Source: Hygrocybe punicea
Lineage: Eukaryota; Basidiomycota; Agaricomycetes; Agaricales; Hygrophoraceae
Assembly (NCBI GenBank): GCA_963556145.1
Contig: OY744468.1
Location: 1,178,001 to 1,242,000, forward strand
Direction: 5' to 3'
DNA: 64,000 nt
Shown: positions 9,478-21,600 of the stretch, one piece after another
How positions within the stretch are numbered: the first letter of the stretch is position 1
Layout of the letters: every line of letters begins with the position of its first letter
Notes under the pieces: generated by a model
What the model was told of the DNA's origin: nothing
The model's database searches: none
What the model saw: the letters and a program-made list of their open reading frames with translations, nothing else
Made by a program: the position numbers and the translations under genes

Positions 9478-12400
9478 ACAACCAAAAGAACCAACGAGAG
9501 CGGTCCGACACCGGAAAGCCGGATTTTTAGAAGTTGAGGACCCGGAGATACCTCTCGGAAAGGACGCACCGGGAGATGAGAAGCCGCCACTCGAAAGCGA
9601 CCACACCTATACCACGAACTATGCTTCCCTTTTGCCGTTTCCCCTAGAAGAGGACTTATGTTTTTCTATCGATTTAGATTTCTCTTCGTCTCAGCCTCAG
9701 ACTGCCGCCCAGTACATTTCATTGTTGACCGATGTACAAAATCAGCTACGTACTACCGATACCCTTCCTTCGTCTTGTTCCGTCTCTGCTCCTGCGTCAC
9801 ATATTTCTTCTTCGAATATTTGTAACAAAGCCTCTACTGAACACGCTACTTATATCTCGTATACCACCCCCCCTACCAGGGACCTAAAAGGAGTCGTTAC
9901 CAAGAAAAAGTATAAGAAGGTAGCCGATCGTATCCGCCCAATTTCTACCACTCTCCCCGACGAATACCGCATCATACGCGAGATCACCGGCGACCCGCTA
10001 GCCGATTTACCCACGCTCCCGACTCACCCGCCCGACTTTACACCCGGCACCCGCTATACTCAGGAACGACACGACGCGATGCCGATGAACCCGGATGGAT
10101 TCCTTTGGCCTGAGGAAGAAAAACTCGGCCACCATATCATCAAAACGCAAGAAGCCGCCTTCGCCTGGAACGAATCCGAGAAAGGCCAGTTCAATACGGA
10201 CTACTTCCCGCCGATCCACATTCCCACCATACCGCACGACCCGTGGGTCCATCGCAATATCCCAATCCCACCCGGCATCCTTAACGAAGTCATCGGCATC
10301 ATCAAAGACAAAATTAACGCCGGTACCTATGAACCCTCAAATTCGTCATATCGCTCCCGCTGGTTCTGCGTTTTGAAAAAGGACGGGAAGTCTCTTCGAA
10401 TCGTCCACGATCTACAGCCGCTTAACGCCATCACTATCCGCGATCCCGCCGTACCGCCCATGACCGAGCACTTGGCCGAGGCCTTTGGCGGCCACTCTTG
10501 CTACGCTTCCTTCGACCTCTTCGTCTCTTTCGACCAACGCCTCGTCCACCCCTCGTCTCGGGACTATATGACCTTTCAGTCTCCACTCGGAACGCTTCGA
10601 CTTACGCGGATTGCTATGGGATACACAAATTCCCTGCAGATCCTACACGGTGACTCTACGTACATCCTCCGTGACGAAATCCCTCATCTTGCCGTTCCGT
10701 ATATGGACGATATTCCCGTCAAAGGGCCTCCAACCCGCTACGAGCAACCCGACGGTACCTACGAAACTATACCCGAGAACCCGGCAATTCGATGTTTCAT
10801 TTGGGAGCACTTCCAAGGTGTCAACCGCGTCATCCAGCGTTTCCGCTATGTTGGCGGTACCTTCAACGGCAAAAAACTCGAGTTGTGTCGACCCTCAGTC
10901 ATCGTTGTTGGCCACCGATGCACATACGAAGGAAGAGTAGCCGACGACTCCAAAGTACAGAAGATTCGCGATTGGCCACTGCCGACCAACCTCACCGAAG
11001 TTCGCGCCTTTCTCGGCATCTGCGGCGTCTTGCGTATTTTTATCAAGGACTTCTCGCTCCACTCCCGACCCCTCGTCCGTCTTACCCGCAAAGGTATACC
11101 CTTCGAATTTGGTGAAGAAGAAGAGACTGCCGTCGACTACCTCAAAAACGCCGTCATTACGTCGCCAGCGCTGCGCGCTATCGACTACACGCGTGAATGG
11201 GAAGTGATTCTCGCCATCGATTCATCCGTTCTTGGAGTCGGCTTCGTTCTTATGCAAATCCGCGCCGATGGAAAGCGCTATCCGAATCGCTTTGGTTCAA
11301 TATCGTGGAACGAACGCGAAGCCCGATACTCCCAGTCCAAGCTCGAACTCTACGGCCTCTTCAGGGCCCTCCGCGCCTACCGAATCTTCATCATCGGCGT
11401 CCACAACCTCACTGTTGAAGTCGACGCGAAGTACATAAAAGGGATGCTCAACAACCCCGACATTCAGCCCAATGCTACGATCAACCGATGGATAGCCGGC
11501 GTGCTCTTATTTGACTTTAGACTCGTTCACGTACCCGCTTCCGCACACGGTGCACCCGACGGACTCTCCCGACGTCCCCGCGCTGCAGAAGACCCCGAGG
11601 AGATCAACGATTCCGACGATTGGCTCGACCACTCCTACGGTTTCTTTATGGAAGTCGTCAACTACCGACCCGTCCCCATACCGTCTAAGCCGATTGCCGT
11701 ATGCGGCCGCTGCCGTGCCACAGCCGACCGACTCCAAGAATTACCCGCCGTCCTCGTCTACACAAATCAGGAAGCCGTTTCTGACATACCGCGATCCGAT
11801 AAAGCCCGCGCGGCCGACGCTCGTCTTGCTCTCGTCGAGATCTGGTTACGAGATCTAACCCGACCCGCGAACTTCACGGACGAAGAATACCGTCTGTTCT
11901 TACGATACGCCCTTGAATTCTTCGTCACCGATAACAAGCTTTGGCGCAAAGACCGTCACGGAAAACACAAACTTGTCATACCGCCCGACCGCCGGCTTCA
12001 GTTACTCAAAGACGCTCACGACTCTCTCGGCCACAAAGGTATATTCTCCGTCCGCGCTCGGCTACTCGACCGTTTCTGGTGGCCGCACCTCGACCACGAC
12101 GTCAAGTGGTACGTCCAGTCTTGCCATCAGTGCCAAGTACGGCAAATGCGTTATCATCACATTCCGCCCACCGTCGCTACACCGGCCTCGCTATTTCGTA
12201 AAGCGTATGTCGACACAATGTTTATGCCACGATCCGGCGGCTATCGATACATCGTCCAAGCCCGTTGCTCCCTGTCCGCTTACCCTGAGTTCCGCATGTT
12301 ACGCCGCGAGACCGGCTCCACCATCGGCTCGTTCTTGTTCGAAGACATCTTATGCCGTTGGGGCGCTCTCGAAGAAATCGTCACCGACAACGGCAAGCCG

Positions 12401-13180
12401 TTCGTAGAAGTGCTCGACTATCTTGCCTCCCGCTACGGTATCCGGCACATCCGCATTTCGCCCTATAACTCACAAGCGAACGGACCCGTTGAGCGTCGCC
12501 ACCTAGATGTCCGGGAGGCCATTATGAAAAGTTGTGACGGAGATGAAAAGAAATGGCACACCGTAACCCACTCCGTATTTTGGGCCGAACGGGTCACGAC
12601 ACACAAAAGCCTCGGATACTGGTCCTACTACATCGCACATGGAGTAGAACCGCTGTTTCCATTCGATTTTGCTGAAGCTACGTACATGGTTCCGACGCAA
12701 GATACGATGTCTACGACCGACCTCATAGTCATCCGCACCCGACAACTTCGTAAACAAGAAGCCGACCTCGATCGGGTCAAAGAAAAGCTTACCAAATCTC
12801 GGCTCGCGTCCGCCCGGCAATTTGAACAGAAATACGCCAACACGATCAAAGTTTACGACTTCGAACCTGGTAACCTCGTTCTTGTCCGAAATTCACGTAT
12901 CGAAATGTCTCTCAATCGTAAAGCAAAACCGCGGTACTTTGGACCCATGGTTGTCGTCAGGAAAACAGAAGGCGGATCCTACATACTCGCCGAACTCGAC
13001 GGTGTGGTTTCTAAATCTCGATTTGCCGCTTTCCGAGTCGTACCCTACCACGCCCGCTCAAAAATATCGATACCGTTGGATGACTTCTTACAATACCCCG
13101 ATGCCGACGATACCGATTCAAACGATCTTGATGATCCGACGTACCCGCCCTCTATAGACTCCTCACCCAACGACGATTAA
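9478..13180 (+). CDS. gypsy A pol: reverse transcriptase, RNase H, integrase
   Basis: The frame is open from the B junction; the last gag-pro codons overlap it until 9530, and it ends at 13178-13180. Pol lies in the -1 frame relative to gag-pro, whose stop TAG follows a run of five T (9524-9528), so a -1 shift at T-TTT-TAG could make a fusion. Domains in order: RT with FDLF (first Asp) and YMDD (VPYMDDIPVK, near 10700); RNase H with ILAIDSS, ELYG and DGLSR; integrase with an HHCC finger (H...LGH...CHQC), catalytic Asp (YVDTM), Asp (VTDNG) and Glu (GPVERRH); and a GPY/F-like C-terminal module (RYFGPMVVV). No stop interrupts it, so the enzyme looks intact. Confidence 0.93.
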
Positions 13181-13381
13181 GCATTTCATTCCGTCCACGT
13201 TATACCCCCATTTTATTTAGTTCCTCTTAGTTTTCTAACGATATGACGAATGATGCGAATAGTCCTATGTCTTCGGGAGCCGATCGGCTTTCCTTAGCTG
13301 GGTGAACAAGCCGACACGTCTTTTATGTACACGATATATTTTTTTTATATACAATGGGCTCGTTATTTTTATATATATATT
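13181..13381. other. spacer between pol and antisense gene of gypsy A
   Basis: 200 bases, AT-rich towards the end (TATATATATTTT near 13370). No gene. It holds the convergent 3' ends of pol (+) and the antisense gene (-). Confidence 0.6.
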
Positions 13382-14778
13382 TTACAGGCGGCCGGTCTCG
13401 TAATCCCGCTTCAACATCGCCAACCTTGAGGTCGACTGTTCGAGATCGACGCGAAGCCGCTGGAACTCTTGACCGAAGTGGACGAGGTGACAGTTGACGT
13501 TGGTGCCCAGGGCTCCCAGCTCCTCCGTAAGGACCGCTAGTCGTGCCGACACTTGCTCGTAATTCTCCATCGTCAAAACAAACGGGTTCGCTGCCGAGGC
13601 CGTCCTAAGCCTTTTCGTCGGCCGCTCTTCCTCCGACTCCTCCTCGTCTTCGTCATCGTCCTCGACTGACTCCACGTCCTCGACCCGCGGTTTGCTCGTT
13701 GAGGCCCGGGCAGGCCTACTGCGGATGGGCTTTGTCGTGAATGACAATGGCTTCCTCATGCCGGCCGCGACCTCTTTGCCCTTTCCGGTATCCACCTTGC
13801 GCCGACCCCCGCCCGTCCGGTGTGTAGCATTAGTACATCTCTTCTTCAGCCTCCGGCATCGTTCGCACACGTAGCCCGTGACGCCTCAACACGCCTCTTG
13901 CGCCTTGACGCAGTTGGTGCAGGGTTGTAGGGGAAACGGCCCGGTGAACTATTGCCAGGATCAGTGACTAAAGAACAAAGGAACCGACACATGAACTCAC
14001 CGTCGTACCAGCCAGGTCTCCGGTCTCTACGCCCGGCGTATCTACGTCTTCTACATCGGCCGGTGTCTCTGGTGCCGGGTCGACGGGGCCTTCCTCTGGC
14101 TCAACTGCGGCTTTGCCCTCCGGAATCGACTCAGTCCTTGGTTCACCCGCGACCGATGCGTTTGCTTCAGCTCGCCATTCTTCGCTGAGCCGCTGCCGAT
14201 ACGCGGCTCCATCCCTTTCAACCCGGTCCGCTTCTTGATGCCAGTGCTGCTCGTGTTGTTCTATTCTAAGCCGCTCCCGCCTTTCCTCTGCCGCCTTTCG
14301 CCTTTTCTCCGCCTCCGCTCGTGCATTTGCCTCTGCCATCCGTCTGGCCTCCTCTTCCCGCGTAGCCGCTTCTTCATCCGCCCGCCGTCTGGCTTCTTCC
14401 TGTTCCTGCCTCTCCCGGTCCGCCGCTTCTTTCAGCCACTCTTCGACATCGTTGGCGTACGTTTGGCGGTCGGCCCATAACAGTGGCGTTACTGGCCTCG
14501 TACCACCAGCTCGGAGTTCCGCGACGATTCCATTGTAAGCACGCTGACGGGACGACATGAGCTATCTTAGGACACGCGTAGTCAATAAGGAAACTCACCA
14601 GCGCCTTCTTGCGGCCGCTTAACCATTGTTGGGCCATCCCCTCGTTGCCGTCCACCATCGTTACGAGGTCGTCGCTATGAAACACGGTGACTGCGTTGAC
14701 GGCCTCTTCGTAGTCCGCCCGGACATCGGATTCGATGCTTTCGACGAAAGCGAGGAAGTTGTCGTAGACTTGGGACAT
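13382..14778 (-). pseudogene. antisense passenger gene inside gypsy A (Cys-rich, coiled coil; one nonsense codon)
   Basis: Three exons read opposite to the retrotransposon. Exon 1 is 14778-14599 (MSQVYDNFLAF), then a 55-nt intron. Exon 2 is 14543-14001, with a long Glu/Arg/Ala coiled coil (EEARRRADEEAATREEEARR), then a 52-nt intron. Exon 3 starts at 13948 and contains PCTNCVKAQEAC and CERCRRLKKRC, a paired CxxC zinc-binding layout. It ends in a second coiled-coil region and stops at 13382-13384. An in-frame TGA (13886-13888) sits between the two CxxC halves; one transition from CGA would explain it. Clean introns in antisense orientation show a real gene transcribed against the element. Its role is unknown. 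Similar cysteine-rich proteins recur in mushroom genomes. Confidence 0.7.
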
Positions 14779-14949
14779 TGTGAACGTGTGATGGTGTAGA
14801 GGAAAGGTCGGATCAACAACGAGAAATTTTTATTTTTATTTTACTTTGCCGTTGTTTGGCCGCTCACGTGATTGGCCACATTCGTGACCCGCATTCGGAG
14901 ACCCCATATTCTCGACCACGGATGGTCTCTATTAGAAGACCCAAGGAGA

Positions 14950-15744
14950 TGTAGAGGGTCCTCGACCCTCTGAGGCCGTAACATCGATATCTAGCGAATC
15001 CGCTCGAACCCGACGTCTCTAGCAATCTACGTTCGAACCCGACGCAACCCGACGCAACCCGATGCATACCGACTAGCACGGCCGCTCACGTACCTGGTCG
15101 GTCTATCTCATAAACTCACGGAACTTCAAATAGCAAAGATAGATCTCATCGGACTGGGATCCCGATATCGGACTTGCCCTATTCACGCCTAGCGTCTCCC
15201 TTATGGGGATATAGTAAAGTATATTGCATCTTTTACGGTTTTTTATATCTTCCACCCATTTTCCCTGTCATCGTCGCCTCGCAACGCTCTTCCTACTTCC
15301 CCATTTTTATTCTCCTTTGTCTCCTCTCATCGGCCGAGGACTCTCGTCCGAATCTAGGTACACAAATTTGTAGTATAAAAACGGTGCCCAAGCGCCGTCT
15401 CAGAATAAGAAACCAGTTCCCCCATTTCCTCTCTCTGAGAATTAAGTCTCTCAGTAAATTCCATCGCACACATTGCTCGTCGGATTCCTCGACGCCCTCC
15501 CCGTCGTTCTACCGCCTTTATCTCTACGTTTCTCGTCACCCGACACCCGACCCGCCGTACCCGACATCGTCGGCTTCGTCGGCTTCAATCGGTCTCGATA
15601 GATTTCAGTAGTTTACTCAGCGGCTTCTTACTTTTTATATCCTATTATCTTACTGAAGCTTGTTAGACTATTCCTAGTCACTTCTACGCTGACCCCACAG
15701 GCTTAGGATTATTATTCCGCAGCCACCCCGACCTCGCCTTTACA
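14950..15744 (+). repeat. 3' LTR of gypsy A
   Basis: 795 bp, one difference seen from the 5' LTR. It is preceded by a purine-rich run (CCCAAGGAGA, 14940-14949) that may be the polypurine tract, and followed by the CCGC duplication at 15745-15748. Confidence 0.95.
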
Positions 15745-15748
15745 CCGC

Positions 15749-17006
15749 CCAGGCAGCTGCAGATGCAGAGGCAGCTGCGCAGGCCCTACGAGACAAAGAA
15801 GCCGCAGACGAGCTCAAGGAGGCAGAAAAGAAGAAACCAAAGATGCACACCTTCAACCTGACAAAATCAATCGGCACCAACATCTCCCAACGCCCCTCAG
15901 CCTACACCCTCGAAAGGCTCCGCAAATTTGAATACATCGAGCTCTGGTACTTCACTCCAGAGGGCTGCAATGATGCCACCATGACCCAACGCTCCGCCGT
16001 GGACGATACATTTGGTATCACCAAAACTGACTCCGACCTCATGGTCCTCAAACCAGTTGCCACCGTCCATGCCTCTCGCAAGGCCATAAAAGATGAAGAT
16101 CTCACCTGGGACCAGATGGAAATTGGCAGCACCCTCATGCTCCGCAACCAACGCCAACTACACTGGCCCGAAATCGCCACAGACGCCCTCTCGATCTTCT
16201 GGTACAAACTCTACACCCACGAACTCCGTTCCCAACCAGACAGACAATGCATCCTCCTCTTGTACCAGGCCCGGGCCCGCCGGGAATGGCATGCCGCCCT
16301 TGAGCGGAAGGATGCCGGCTTCAACATTGGCCTCATCGACGAAGATCTCCTTGCCAAGATCACTCGTGAAGCCTTTTACTTGGACCACCAAGCATCCCTT
16401 CATGAGGTTAGTCTCCCTTCTTTCTGCACCTCGCACCGCTCCGCTTTGCACCTGCACCACTTTGCACCTGCACCGCACCGCCTCGCACCTGCACTGCACC
16501 ACACCACTCCCTGCACCATACTGCACCCGCACCGCACCCTGCCCCTGCCCTGCTTCCCTGCTTCACACCTAGCTAACCCCCTTCCTCCCAGGGGAGATCA
16601 CGGCCCCATTCCCCACCCCCCCAGGTTTGGAACTGCCACTCTCGCTCCAGGTCACCGCCCAGGTTCCGCCAACAGTCCCCCCGTTACCGCTCCCCCCCTC
16701 CCACACCAACTCAAGCCTCTTATACCTAAGAAAACATGCACAGATCACGGCCCCTCACATGCAAGCCGTTCTGGCCCTGCATGATAGCATCATCTACCTC
16801 ACTATGCCTCCAAATCTTTTGTGAGTCCCTTCCCTCAGCCGCCTCCTAAAAAATGGGAACCGATGCTCGCTCGACGCGTCATCGTCCTCCTACCAAGGCA
16901 CTGGGATTCGCCGCTCACATTGGTTCCTTCCCACAGACAGAACCATCCTTCTCTGGGCCAGGAAGCCCTCTGGCTTTCACCCAACCCTCTCTCGTCAGGA
17001 AATTGA
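15749..17006 (+). pseudogene. 3' part of the multicopy agaricomycete gene cut by gypsy A
   Basis: Continues the frame broken at 1484: an Ala/Glu/Lys coiled stretch, then the conserved block (YIELWYFTPEGCNDATM, RSAVDDTFGI, LLLYQARARREWHAAL). A donor after 16406 and an acceptor at 16624 frame a long intron full of GCACC repeats. The next exon begins VWNCHSRSRSPPR, an RS-rich tail, and stops at 16725-16727. Beyond it, weak matches to the usual Cys/His tail of this family (SGPA, two stops, HHLPHYASKSF) continue in broken frames to about 17006. The gene was therefore probably already decaying at its 3' end before or after the insertion. Confidence 0.6.
16425..16560. repeat. GCACC-rich simple repeat in an intron
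   Basis: Irregular tandem CCTGCACCGCACC-type units, about 135 bp, inside the long intron of the disrupted gene. Non-coding. Confidence 0.7.
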
Positions 17007-17698
17007 ACATGAAATGAGAAAGTCTTATAAGACCTGATCTGATACATCATAAGTAACATCCAGTATCACTATGATGACAGCCAGGTCAACTCAGATAATT
17101 TATGGTTACCTAGATGAAAATACATCACATCAAGCATATTGATGTCAATGTAGCATTAGTTGCCAACAATGTCTTGACTACTAACTCTGGTATTCATTGG
17201 TAACCAATGATATTAGAATATCTGTTATTGAATAAGGAGGGGAAAAAATTCTGCCTTTTAACCATTGTCTTTCTCATTCACTTATCTTATAATGGTCTCA
17301 TGTTAAATCTTCTTGGAATTTATCTGATGTTATCTCAAGGTCTCAGAATTAATTTTATCTAATCTTATCTCAAGGTCTTGGAAGTTTATCTTATCTCACT
17401 TATTGTCTTATTGTCCAATTTGAATGCTTAATATAAGTGTAAGGATGAAAAATTGAGACATGAACAAGATTTTGTATTTTGTTCAACCCACAGGTGTGCA
17501 GCCAAATAGTGCCAACATATGTGTACATATTTATACAGACTCCAGGTACAAGAAAGATAGTTACTTGCCAATGGAATGCCAAATCTTAACAGTGTGACCA
17601 TGCATAGATTTTAATATATCACCACATACAAAATAATTCCAGTCTTGCAATACCTCTGAGAAGAATTCACCATCTTAACATCAGAATTTCATGACATG
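17007..17698. other. AT-rich intergenic stretch
   Basis: No gene. Contains repeated short phrases such as TTATCTCAAGGTCT and TTATCTTATC, suggestive of old degenerate repeats. Confidence 0.5.
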
Positions 17699-17897
17699 AT
17701 CTTAGAATATCAATGTGATAGCTACAGGAATAGTGTGACAATATTGTTATCAGAATTACATGACTTTATCTTAAAATATCAATGTGATAGCTACAGGAAT
17801 AGTGTGACAATATTGTTATCAGAATTACATGACTTGATCTTAAAATATCAATGTGATAGCTACAGGAATAGTATGACAATATTGTTATCAGAGTTCT
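17699..17897. repeat. tandem repeat, 69-bp unit, about three copies
   Basis: Units start at 17699, 17768 and 17837 (core AATATCAATGTGATAGC) and are almost identical. A partial unit precedes them. The period is a multiple of three, so an ORF runs through, but composition and context do not support a protein. Confidence 0.85.
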
Positions 17898-18431
17898 AAA
17901 TTGTGATAAGCTTATATATCACTAGATCACATGATATCGGTCAGCTATCTGTTGATAAGATCTGTCTGGAAATCCCTGTATCTCCACGTTTTCCTGATGC
18001 GCCTGCCTTCACCCACTCTTTCCTTCTTACAAGTAGCTACTCTGCCTGGCACCTTCCTACCTCTCTTCTATCTTGCAATCTAAGCTTCACTGCAACGGAC
18101 TCTCAAAGAGTAAAATCGAAGTGCAGGGAAGCTGAGGAGGGCAGAAGTAATGTAAGGACTACCCACATTAAAATATCGATGAATTATGATAGCTTCTCGG
18201 TCGATGTGTAGGAATTCTTGCCTGCGGTAATCTCTGTTCTTCCATGCTAATAACATTAACGCCATCTTTCCAAGACCAGAACGTGTCGCGGTGTTTTTGA
18301 AAAGAGATTCACAACACCGACTCAATTCCTGAGCCCTTTGATCCAAGCGCGCACACGTCTAATCGTCCTGGACGAACTTGGCCAACCGGAAGCAGGTTTG
18401 TAACATACCTAACAGGATCCATGTCGTCTTC
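17898..18431. other. intergenic stretch, no gene seen
   Basis: No convincing frame on either strand between the tandem repeat and the exon ending at 18432. Confidence 0.45.
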
Positions 18432-18705
18432 CTAATCACTGGCGTCGTTGGAGCTGTCGTCATTATAATTGACTAGGGAAAGGGATGCATCGGATGCATA
18501 AAAAGCCTGCAAGGTTGGACTCGCAACAGGGCCTGGTTCCCGCTCCTGGAGTCCGCGTTGTTCCCGAAGCCGCAATGCGGTATCAACACCACCGGAAATG
18601 ATATCGGAAATCAATGGTGGCGGTCTGTGTCCACTGTATGCCACGCCTAAAACCTCGTCTTGATGGGACCAGATGGGTGGGTTGAAGCATTTGAACTGCG
18701 GAAGA
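18432..18705 (-). CDS. terminal exon of an unrecognised host gene
   Basis: On the minus strand an acceptor (CTTCCGCAG) at about 18706 opens FKCFNPPIWSHQDEV and continues LGVAYSGHRPPPLISD to an acidic, Ser/Asp-rich end (NYNDDSSNDASD) and a stop at 18432-18434. It looks like real coding sequence, with codon use like the neighbour at 19.4-21.6 kb. I could not find a matching upstream exon: the nearest donor (GTGGGTTC near 18757) follows an in-frame TAG. The 5' part may be lost or start elsewhere. Function unknown. Confidence 0.4.
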
Positions 18706-18782
18706 TGTCAGAGTGGCCCGAGTCGGTCTTTAACGTGGCACAGCCAGAACCCACCTAGCTCTCCTGCCTTTCCATCCTCTCT

Positions 18783-19445
18783 TCACCAGCAGGTGTCACG
18801 GCTGGGGATCTGTTCATACGGCAGCGGGAAAATGCTTGACTGAGCAACCAACGAGTCGAGTTTTATTGTGAGTGAACGGAGTGAGTAGTCACTGCCTCCG
18901 ATGACAGTTGGGGTTGTTGGTCTGAGCTCGCCCACTGTCTGGCTGATGCGCCCTGAATTCCTGTTATTTATTACATGTTGTTTTTTGGCAAAATTACAGG
19001 GGCTGATGAGGAAACAGTGCTTTTGTCGAGTTACATTGCGCAATGCGCCACAAGTGCAGAATAAAGGAGAGCCAGAGCGGTAGATGTCAAGAAGAAGGAA
19101 GGGCACGGTAAACAACTTTTCCCGTCGGGACACTTTCAAGTCGTGAAATCGTGAAATCGTGAAATCGTCGTGAAGTTCGTCAAGTTGGCGGGCGGCAAAC
19201 GAAAGTTGGCGTGGCGTTGCAAGCCAATAAATATATGGATGAAATGGAGGGAAAAAATAACACCGATGGGCGCGTGGGTCAGACAGGAATAATGTAAGAA
19301 AAATCGACACCTAGAAAAGAGGTCCAAGAAGCAAGGAGGTCATTGGTTGAAATACCTCCCTGCAGCGCTATGCGGGATCTGTCTGGGGAAAGAGGTAAAC
19401 AGCCAACACCCAATGTAGAAAATGCGTCTCGGCACTCGCCAACCC
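18783..19445. other. intergenic stretch between two minus-strand genes
   Basis: No convincing gene. Contains a short GTGAAATC triplication near 19143-19165. Probably 3' UTR of the gene ending at 19446 plus promoter sequence of the downstream gene. Confidence 0.4.
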
Positions 19446-21600
19446 TTAAACACCCCACCCTCTGCGGCGTCCCATAACCCTCCGGATCACCACCCGCAGC
19501 ACGACAGCGCACATACCAAGACTCACGAGGAACACATATGATGGCAATGCCGACAGCGTAGTCGGGTGCAATGCACTGAAGAGCCCGCCCATGTCCTGTT
19601 GTTCTCTTGCAGGTGACGGCGAAGAGAAATTGGACATAGAAATGGGGAGTGGCGGATGAGAAGCGGGCGGGTAGACGTAGCGCAGAACGCGAGCGAGAAG
19701 AATGTGTGGTTTGAAGAGGAGGGACAGCGACATTCGGTTCTCTGCAACCTGTCTGCGATGCGCAGCTTCGTCTGCTAGTCTTTGTTCCAACCGCGAGCGT
19801 TCCTGCTGCCGTTCCTGTTCCACAGTGACTCTGTGTCCATCCTCACGTCGTTTCTCTTCCTCCAAACGTGCAGCAGTTTGTTGCTCCTGGGTAAAGATCC
19901 GTTCTCGCTCCTCCATCTGCTCAACCTTGCTTTCGACCTCCTCTAGACGCCTCTTGAAGGTCTCTATCAAAACCCACGTTGCTTCCATGTCAGCTTGCAC
20001 ACGAGCTTCGCTGCCTTTCTGTTCAACTTCTTCCCCTGCTACACCTGCTCCGTTAGAACCATCTTCTCCCAAGACGTCTCCTCTCCCCTCGCCACTCCCA
20101 CCGACCGCTTCACCCGCAAACATAGCGGTAACGACTCTCCGTTCCCTCGTGCCCCCAGTCCTTTCTTCACCATATGTATTCCTGTCTTGACTACCCACGC
20201 CAACGCTCCAGCTCCCGTTCTCCAATCCCACACCCGCCTTCTTCCCCCTCGTACTCGCGTGCTCGACTTCCAACTCACCATTGGGTTCATCGACGTCTGC
20301 TTCCACTCCTTCCGCAGCCGTGCGGTTCTTGACAATTCCGCTGACGTCTACGAATGACTTGGAAACGCGTACACTCATGTCATCCTGCCTCAGCCCCTCT
20401 GCCTCCTCTGCCGCAACCCGCTTCACAGTGTCCCAAACTCCAACATCCTGCTCCCACGCTCGCGCACCCCACGAGCCCTTATCAGGCACCGCCTGTGTTG
20501 TATTCAGCAGCACCGCCATGGTTGGTTCCAGCTCCGATGGCACCCCAAGAGCAGGGGTTGCAGGGAAACCGCCCGTCCGCCTTGTCGGGGATGTCGCCCT
20601 TCCCTCATCCATACTCCACACGCTCCCCTGGCTGCTCGCACTGCCACTGCGGTTTCGCGTGTGCCCGCCAGCGCTCCCCTCACTGGCACTGCCGCTCCGC
20701 TCTAGGCTATCCACCATCCCTTGCACGTGTCCATTCCGGTATGCACCTGCGGGGTCTTTGGAACGCTGAGATAGCTTGCGACGTGGAGTTGGGTTTGGTG
20801 GTGCGCCGGAGGGAGTTGAGGGAGGGCCGTCATTGGCTTGGGAATCAAGTCCCCAGATGCGGCCACGAAGGACATTTTGGCGGAGGTTGCGGGACGCGTT
20901 GAAGAGTGCTGTGCGCCAGAGCCTGTTAATGCCCAGTCTGGGGGGCAAGTCAGTCAAGGGTGTCACGTTGGATCTGAGGGAAGAGAACTCACGCCTCCAG
21001 ATCAACGAGGTTGAACCTCAAGAAACTCCTGCCCGTGATCCCGGTTTCCCTCACAAATTGTGCGATATCACGCGTCACGGGGACTGGAAGGGACAATGTC
21101 TCACCAGACTTGACGCGAAGGGCAGTTGCGAGATACGATGCGAGCTGCGCGGGAGTCCATTCTTTTGGATTTGAGGGTAGGTCTTCCAGCCCGATAGGAG
21201 GGACGGTGTCAAGTGCCGGTGCCGATGAGGGCAAAGTGTCTGCGCGTTTTGTACGACGTGGCGTGGCGTCGTCCGAAAATTGGTCCCTGGTTGGAGACGG
21301 GAAGGAGAATGAAGGCGGGATTGGGAGGGGCGATGGGAGGTCTGAGCTCAGGGATTCGCTATATTGGTGACCATGCAACTGTGGCGGGCGGCGAGGGCTG
21401 CGGTGAGGGCTTGAGGACGGGGAAGGGGGGATGTAGTGGTATTTTGTTGCCTGAGAATTGTGGGGCGACGAGTTGGACCGGGAGAGAACGCCAGTTGAGG
21501 TAGTTTTGATAGCGTATGGGTGAGGGTTCGGTCGAAGGTCGGGTTTGGCGGGGGATGCAGAGCGGGGAAAGATTTGCTGAGGAGTAACGGTGGCGGCCAT
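19446..21600 (-). CDS. SAM-like domain, coiled-coil, tail-anchored membrane protein
   Basis: Two exons, 21600-20993 and 20937-19446, joined across a 55-nt intron (gtgagttc...cccag) in frame, giving about 700 residues. I chose the ATG at 21600 (MAATVTPQQIF); an in-frame ATG at 21720 adds 40 low-complexity residues. After a Ser/Pro-rich head comes a SAM-like helical bundle across the splice (WTPAQLASYLATAL, LGINRLWRTALF). A long disordered region follows, then a charged coiled coil (LEEVESKVEQMEERER, EEEKRRED) and, at the very end, one hydrophobic segment (PSYVFLVSLGMCAVVLRV) with an Arg-rich tail, typical of tail-anchored proteins facing the cytosol. No stops or frameshifts; probably a single-copy host gene. 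Exact function unknown. Confidence 0.8.

Larger units (their letters stand above)
1485..15744 (+). mobile_element. Ty3/gypsy LTR retrotransposon A (nearly identical LTRs)
   Basis: Two 795-bp direct repeats (1485-2279 and 14950-15744) begin TGTAGAGGG and end CCTTTACA. They flank gag-protease, pol (RT, RNase H, integrase) and an antisense gene. The 4-bp duplication CCGC (1481-1484, 15745-15748) flanks the element, and removing it restores the interrupted host-family frame. I noticed one difference between the LTRs (CCACTCG versus CCGCTCG), so the insertion is very young. The 14.3 kb length is inflated by the nested element B (5029-9472); without it the element is about 9.8 kb. Confidence 0.95.

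Noticed and set aside
17696..17899. 67-codon repetitive ORF
   Set aside because: Open only because the 69-bp repeat unit is divisible by three.
18783..19310. 175-codon minus-strand ORF
   Set aside because: No domain, odd composition, no splice partners; does not connect to the exon at 18432-18705.
20039..20902. Plus-strand ORFs opposite the SAM-like gene
   Set aside because: Pro/Ser-rich shadows of the GC-rich coding strand below.
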